In this document: positions 60,813 through 64,000 of the stretch, one piece after another
Layout of the letters: every line of letters begins with the position of its first letter
Position numbering within the stretch: the stretch's first letter is position 1
Notes under the pieces: model-generated
The model's input: the letters and a program-made list of their open reading frames with translations, nothing else
Database searches by the model: none
Told to the model about the DNA's origin: nothing
NCBI RefSeq assembly: GCF_029815055.1
Contig: NZ_JAPPWA010000002.1
Coordinates: forward strand, 372,001 to 436,000
Direction of reading: 5' to 3'
Length of the DNA: 64,000 bases
From: Ignatzschineria sp. RMDPL8A
GTDB lineage: Bacteria; Pseudomonadota; Gammaproteobacteria; Cardiobacteriales; Wohlfahrtiimonadaceae
Translations under genes and position numbers: made by a program

Positions 60813-61850
60813 TTACTCAGCCTCTTCCTCGGCGCGGAGTTCGTTTAGTTTCTCCATGATCTGATAACACATCTCTTTGGTATTGGTTTTCGAAACCGCT
60901 GCGATGGTGAAATAACGATCTTCCGGATTCCAATCGATCGCTTTTAAAAACTCAGCGATGCGCTCATCACGCTCATCTTCAGGGATGAGGTCGACTTTAT
61001 TAAGCACTAACCAGCGTTTCTTATTGTAGAGATCGTCGCTATAGTTTTTGATCTCATTTAAGATCGTAAAATAATCTTGTACGGGATCTTGGCTGTCGCT
61101 CGCAGGAGAAATATCCACTAAATGGAGTAAAACACTGGTGCGGGCAAGATGTTTTAAAAATTGATGCCCAAGTCCAGTGCCTTCTGATGCCCCTTCAATT
61201 AACCCAGGAATATCGGCCACAACAAACGAGTTGTCGTAATCGAGTTCCACAACGCCAAGGCTTGGGGTTAGGGTGGTAAATGGATAATCAGCCACTTTCG
61301 GGCGAGCACCAGAAATTGCGCGCACGAGCGTTGATTTTCCGGCATTGGGAAGGCCTAAAAGACCCACATCAGCAAGCACTTTAAGCTCTAAGCGAAGTTC
61401 GCGAATATCCCCATCGGTACCGGGCTTGGTTTGACGCGGGGCGCGATTCGTTGAGCTCTTAAAGCGAGCGTTTCCAAGACCGTGCATACCGCCTTGAGCC
61501 ACTTTTACGATCTGTCCATGTTTGGTTAAATCGCAGATAAATTCATTGGTTTCCGCATCAAATACTTGCGTACCGCGCGGGACTTCTAAAATAAGGTCTT
61601 CGCCCGATCGGCCGGTACGGTTTGACCCTTCACCAGGGCGACCATTTTTAGCTTTAAAGCTGCGCTCATAGCGGAATGTCATTAGGGTGTTTAAGGAATC
61701 AACAGCTTTTAAATAGATGCTACCCCCGTCGCCGCCATCGCCCCCATCGGGTCCCCCAAAGGGAATAAAGCGTTCGCGTCTAAAGCTTAAGCACCCATTA
61801 CCGCCTTTTCCTGCTTCTACTCGAATTCGAGCTTCATCTATAAATTTCAT
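60813..61850 (-). CDS. obgE: GTPase ObgE/CgtA
   Basis: Essential ribosome-associated GTPase of 345 residues. The glycine-rich Obg fold (about 1-158) shows [31 protein letters not shown]. The G domain follows: G1 [11 protein letters not shown]2/G3 [10 protein letters not shown] and [15 protein letters not shown]4 LNKVDL and G5 with AAVSK. It acts in 50S assembly and the stringent response. It is the last gene of the rplU-rpmA-obgE cluster; a hairpin after rpmA may lower its expression relative to the ribosomal proteins. Confidence 0.97.
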   Translation of the reverse strand: MKFIDEARIRVEAGKGGNGCLSFRRERFIPFGGPDGGDGGDGGSIYLKAVDSLNTLMTFRYERSFKAKNGRPGEGSNRTGRSGEDLILEVPRGTQVFDAETNEFICDLTKHGQIVKVAQGGMHGLGNARFKSSTNRAPRQTKPGTDGDIRELRLELKVLADVGLLGLPNAGKSTLVRAISGARPKVADYPFTTLTPSLGVVELDYDNSFVVADIPGLIEGASEGTGLGHQFLKHLARTSVLLHLVDISPASDSQDPVQDYFTILNEIKNYSDDLYNKKRWLVLNKVDLIPEDERDERIAEFLKAIDWNPEDRYFTIAAVSKTNTKEMCYQIMEKLNELRAEEEAE

Positions 61851-61876
61851 AATCGTCTATCTATCTTAATTAGAAA

Positions 61877-61904
61877 TAAAAAAAGCTCCACAAAAATGGA
61901 GCTT
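61877..61904 (-). terminator. Terminator or attenuator between rpmA and obgE
   Basis: On the minus strand GCTCCA and TGGAGC form a stem with a short loop, followed by seven T. It probably ends most rplU-rpmA transcripts. Confidence 0.8.
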
Positions 61905-61928
61905 TATTAAAAGAGTAGCATATGCTAA

Positions 61929-62189
61929 TTAAGCGATTGGCTCAATGCTAACATATTTACGCTTGTTTGGGCCTTTCGTAATGAATTGTACGTGACCATC
62001 TGTTTTTGCGAAAATTGTGTGATCTTTTCCGAGGCCTGCATTAATGCCTGCGTGGAATTTAGTACCACGTTGACGAACAATGATAGAGCCTGCTGTTACG
62101 AGTTCGCCACCAAAACGTTTCACTCCTAAACGTTTACTTTCCGAGTCGCGACCGTTACGGCTAGAACCAACACCTTTCTTCTGTGCCAT
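61929..62189 (-). CDS. rpmA: 50S ribosomal protein L27
   Basis: L27 of 86 residues, with the usual [28 protein letters not shown] start whose N-terminal tail reaches the peptidyl-transferase centre, and [10 protein letters not shown] in the middle. No Firmicutes-type N-terminal extension is present. AAAGGAAC precedes the ATG. It is 25 bp downstream of rplU. Confidence 0.98.
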   Translation of the reverse strand: MAQKKGVGSSRNGRDSESKRLGVKRFGGELVTAGSIIVRQRGTKFHAGINAGLGKDHTIFAKTDGHVQFITKGPNKRKYVSIEPIA

Positions 62190-62214
62190 AATTAAGTTCC
62201 TTTTTTAATACTAG

Positions 62215-62529
62215 TTATGCACTGATACCAGTGATTTGAATCTCGGTAAAGTGCTGACGATGACCTTGACGTTTACGATAATGTTTACGACGACGGAATT
62301 TAACAATTTCGATTTTACGAGTACGACCTTGTTTTCTTACAGTAGCTGTAACTTTTGCGTTCTCAACAACAGGAGTACCCACGGTTACGTCGCCATTATT
62401 GCTAACAAGTAAAACGTCTGAAAGCTCAACTGTTGAACCTTCTTCTGCGCCTTCGATTTTTTCAATACGGAGGATTTGACCTTCCGCAACGCGATATTGT
62501 TTACCGCCTGTTCTTATAACTGCATACAT
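62215..62529 (-). CDS. rplU: 50S ribosomal protein L21
   Basis: L21 of 104 residues starting [18 protein letters not shown], with the C-terminal [23 protein letters not shown] rRNA-binding segment. The start at 62529 gives the canonical N-terminus; an ATG six codons upstream (62547) is in frame but adds residues that are not part of the family. First gene of the rplU-rpmA-obgE cluster. Confidence 0.97.
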   Translation of the reverse strand: MYAVIRTGGKQYRVAEGQILRIEKIEGAEEGSTVELSDVLLVSNNGDVTVGTPVVENAKVTATVRKQGRTRKIEIVKFRRRKHYRKRQGHRQHFTEIQITGISA

Positions 62530-62834
62530 TTGCTGAATGCTCCGCATAAAATAATTTACAAAATGTGTGAAAACTGGCTATTGCTTTCTCTTCTTCAATA
62601 GTCGCAATCATTATAATTGCCAATTTAAGAGGAACGATTCTAATGATTAAAATTTGATTAGTCAAGTTTTAACCAATTATTTTCCCCAATTAAAGAGAGA
62701 GCAGAGAATAAAACTAACTATTCTTTGCAGGATTTAACCGTTTATAGCAAATGCCCATTTACCTATCAATCAATCCGTTATTCTCTTATAATATAGGAAC
62801 AATTTCAAGTCTTATTTATATAAGGAGTATCGAG

Positions 62835-63134
62835 ATGATTTTATTACAAATGAATTTTGGCTATCCAAAAGAGGCGATGGGCGATGCTTTAACGGAAAAT
62901 GGACGCGGACTTGCGGAAAGTATCAATCAAGAACCGGGCTTTATTTCCAAAGTGTGGATCGAGAATGCGGAGACGGAGGAGAGTGGCGGAATTTATATGT
63001 TCGATACGCTCGAAAATGCTCAAAATTACGCGAAAATGCATGTGGAGCGGGCAAAATCGATCGGCGCAACCAATATTGAGATTAAATATTTTAATGTGAA
63101 TGAACCGCTCTCAAAATTAAATCGCGGGATTTAA
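62835..63134 (+). CDS. YdhR-type putative monooxygenase
   Basis: A 99-residue ferredoxin-like-fold protein. It begins MILLQMNFGYPKEAMGDAL and has the EPGFISKVWIENAETEESGGIYMFDTLENAQNY pattern of the YdhR (putative mono-oxygenase) family, which resembles dimeric antibiotic-biosynthesis monooxygenases. The substrate is unknown. ATG 62835 has AAGGAG at good spacing; a TATAAT at 62787-62792 is a likely -10 box. Upstream in-frame codons lie in the promoter region. Confidence 0.85.
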   Translation: MILLQMNFGYPKEAMGDALTENGRGLAESINQEPGFISKVWIENAETEESGGIYMFDTLENAQNYAKMHVERAKSIGATNIEIKYFNVNEPLSKLNRGI

Positions 63135-63152
63135 CAGAACAACGATATTGAT

Positions 63153-63177
63153 AAAAGCACCCGAAGGTGCTTTTTTT
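63153..63177 (+). terminator. Terminator after the YdhR-type gene
   Basis: GCACC and GGTGC with a CGAA tetraloop, flanked by AAAA and seven T. Confidence 0.82.
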
Positions 63178-63262
63178 GTTGTCTTTTTTCTATATCTGCT
63201 TGATTTTAAATTAATATTTTGCGAGGGTGATAGGCGTTTTGATTTAAAAGAGAGGTGGGGTT

Positions 63263-63532
63263 ATGGTGAAAATAGATATTGAGGCGGGGTATATGATGGT
63301 ATCGCTGATGATCGCACTTGCGCTTCTTCTTTTTGCGGTACTGGGTTTTCAGCATTTTTATTTATCGAGCATCGAGTCGAAAGTGGTGCTTCGTAACGGA
63401 CATCTCAAATCACTGTGTAATTACAATGTTCAAGCTCTTTCTCAGTATCGCAGTTTTCAAAAAACACGGAAGGCGTCGCGTGTTAATGCTGGTAAGCTCA
63501 CAGAGAAATGCATTGAGCGAATTTCTCAATGA
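63263..63532 (+). CDS. Minor pilin-like protein (PilV-type position)
   Basis: An 89-residue protein with a prepilin-like N-terminus: a short charged leader ending in EAG, then YMMVSLMIALALLLFAVLG as the hydrophobic helix. If Gly9 is the cleavage-site glycine, residue +5 of the mature protein is Ser instead of the usual Glu. The rest is short and has two cysteines. Overlap by 4 nt (ATGA) with a PilW-like gene suggests a minor pilin cluster of the type IV pilus, here in the place of pilV. GAGAGG precedes the ATG. The identity as PilV is inferred from size and context. Confidence 0.6.
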   Translation: MVKIDIEAGYMMVSLMIALALLLFAVLGFQHFYLSSIESKVVLRNGHLKSLCNYNVQALSQYRSFQKTRKASRVNAGKLTEKCIERISQ

Positions 63533-64000
63533 GGGGGTTATATCGATCTCGTGGCGCCTCACCACTTCAATTAATGATTAGTTTGGCGATTGGGTTGTCG
63601 TTAATTGCCTCCGGATTTCACTATTACAGCGCAATGCTTGTACGGATTCATCAGGATCAAGACCAGATTGAGCTCGTCAATCAATTTGATATGGCAGAAA
63701 TTTTGTTAAGAGATGCCTTTGAGCGAACGGATTATGGTGGTGATGTTGGTGAAATTGTCATTGGTGAAAATATTTCGGCATTTGAAATTAATCTTTTGCG
63801 TTATCCGATTCACTGGTATCGCTTTGAGGATCACTCTTCTGATCGGTTGTCTGATCAATCTCAGGATCAATCCTTACAAGACGGGAATCGAAATACAGGT
63901 GGATTAAGGTTAGCTCGTTCAAATCATGAAAAATCAGAGTATTACATCGGCGGTGTGCGATACGTTGCGCGTGAGAGTGATCTGCTCATTACGACAGAAA
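63529..64000 (+). CDS. PilW-like minor pilin (cut by the window end)
   Basis: Partial gene; 157 codons are visible and the frame is open at the edge. The N-terminus reads MRGLYRSRGASPLQLMISLAIGLSLIASG, which lines up with PilW-type prepilins (basic leader, G cleavage site, hydrophobic helix with MISLAIGL), although Gln replaces the usual Glu at position +5. The following LVNQFDMAEILLRDAFERTDYGG resembles the PilW segment that precedes the disulfide-bonded domain. ATG 63529 overlaps the previous stop codon. It probably works with PilY1 (12955-16206) in priming pilus assembly. Confidence 0.65.
   Translation, partial: MRGLYRSRGASPLQLMISLAIGLSLIASGFHYYSAMLVRIHQDQDQIELVNQFDMAEILLRDAFERTDYGGDVGEIVIGENISAFEINLLRYPIHWYRFEDHSSDRLSDQSQDQSLQDGNRNTGGLRLARSNHEKSEYYIGGVRYVARESDLLITTE

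Overview
The window looks like a single chromosomal segment from a gammaproteobacterium. I infer the order Cardiobacteriales (Ignatzschineria / Wohlfahrtiimonas type) from the gene set and a moderately low GC content, but no marker here settles the genus. The content is almost all housekeeping or general accessory metabolism. I found no rRNA, insertion sequence, prophage, CRISPR array or integrase.

Layout. 1-5 kb: small DUF2059 and DUF3079 genes, ispB (octaprenyl diphosphate synthase), a short basic ORF broken by one stop codon, a membrane-anchored Mrr-type nuclease, a coiled-coil/zinc-ribbon membrane protein and tehB. 5-8.2 kb: a TPP riboswitch followed by tenI-thiS-thiG-thiF. 8.2-12.6 kb: small unknown genes, a YheT-type hydrolase, an Hsp20 gene with a near-perfect sigma-32 promoter, and a 529-residue protein with a PD-(D/E)XK-like nuclease core. 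12.6-16.2 kb: a visibly AT-rich block with pilY1. 16.3-20.6 kb: a BI-1 family protein, a divergent tryptophanase-family lyase and two DUF805 membrane proteins. 20.7-24.7 kb: rlhA, two tRNA-Val(UAC) genes and trhP. 24.8-32.4 kb (minus strand): nhaC, an iron alcohol dehydrogenase, an SDR, a candidate small RNA, DUF3137-lemA and a DUF4139 protein.

32.7-45.8 kb: rplM-rpsI, pcnB, a MATE exporter, nlpD, maeB, rpoH, diaA-dolP, gor, pit-tsaC. 45.9-50.7 kb: two tandem stand-alone PAS proteins, rpsT, metN-ddh and a DUF1090 gene. 51-57.3 kb: aceE-aceF-lpdA (pyruvate dehydrogenase). 57.4-64 kb: a nucleoid-associated protein, nudL, an NSS-family transporter, obgE, rpmA, rplU, a YdhR-type monooxygenase, and the start of a minor-pilin cluster (PilV-like, then a PilW-like gene cut by the window end).

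How the parts connect. RpoH at 40.3 kb very probably drives the hsp20 promoter at 10.9 kb. PilY1 and the minor pilins at the right edge belong to the same type IV pilus machine although they lie about 47 kb apart. TrhP hydroxylates U34 of tRNAs such as tRNA-Val(UAC), whose two genes lie directly upstream of trhP. The thiazole operon is complete except for a glycine/tyrosine oxidising enzyme (ThiO or ThiH). No large novel system is evident. The best candidates for new biology are the orphan small RNA near 28.9 kb, the structured leader of nhaC, the hsp20 leader, the aceE-aceF hairpin, the tandem PAS proteins and the interrupted mini-gene near 2.2 kb.
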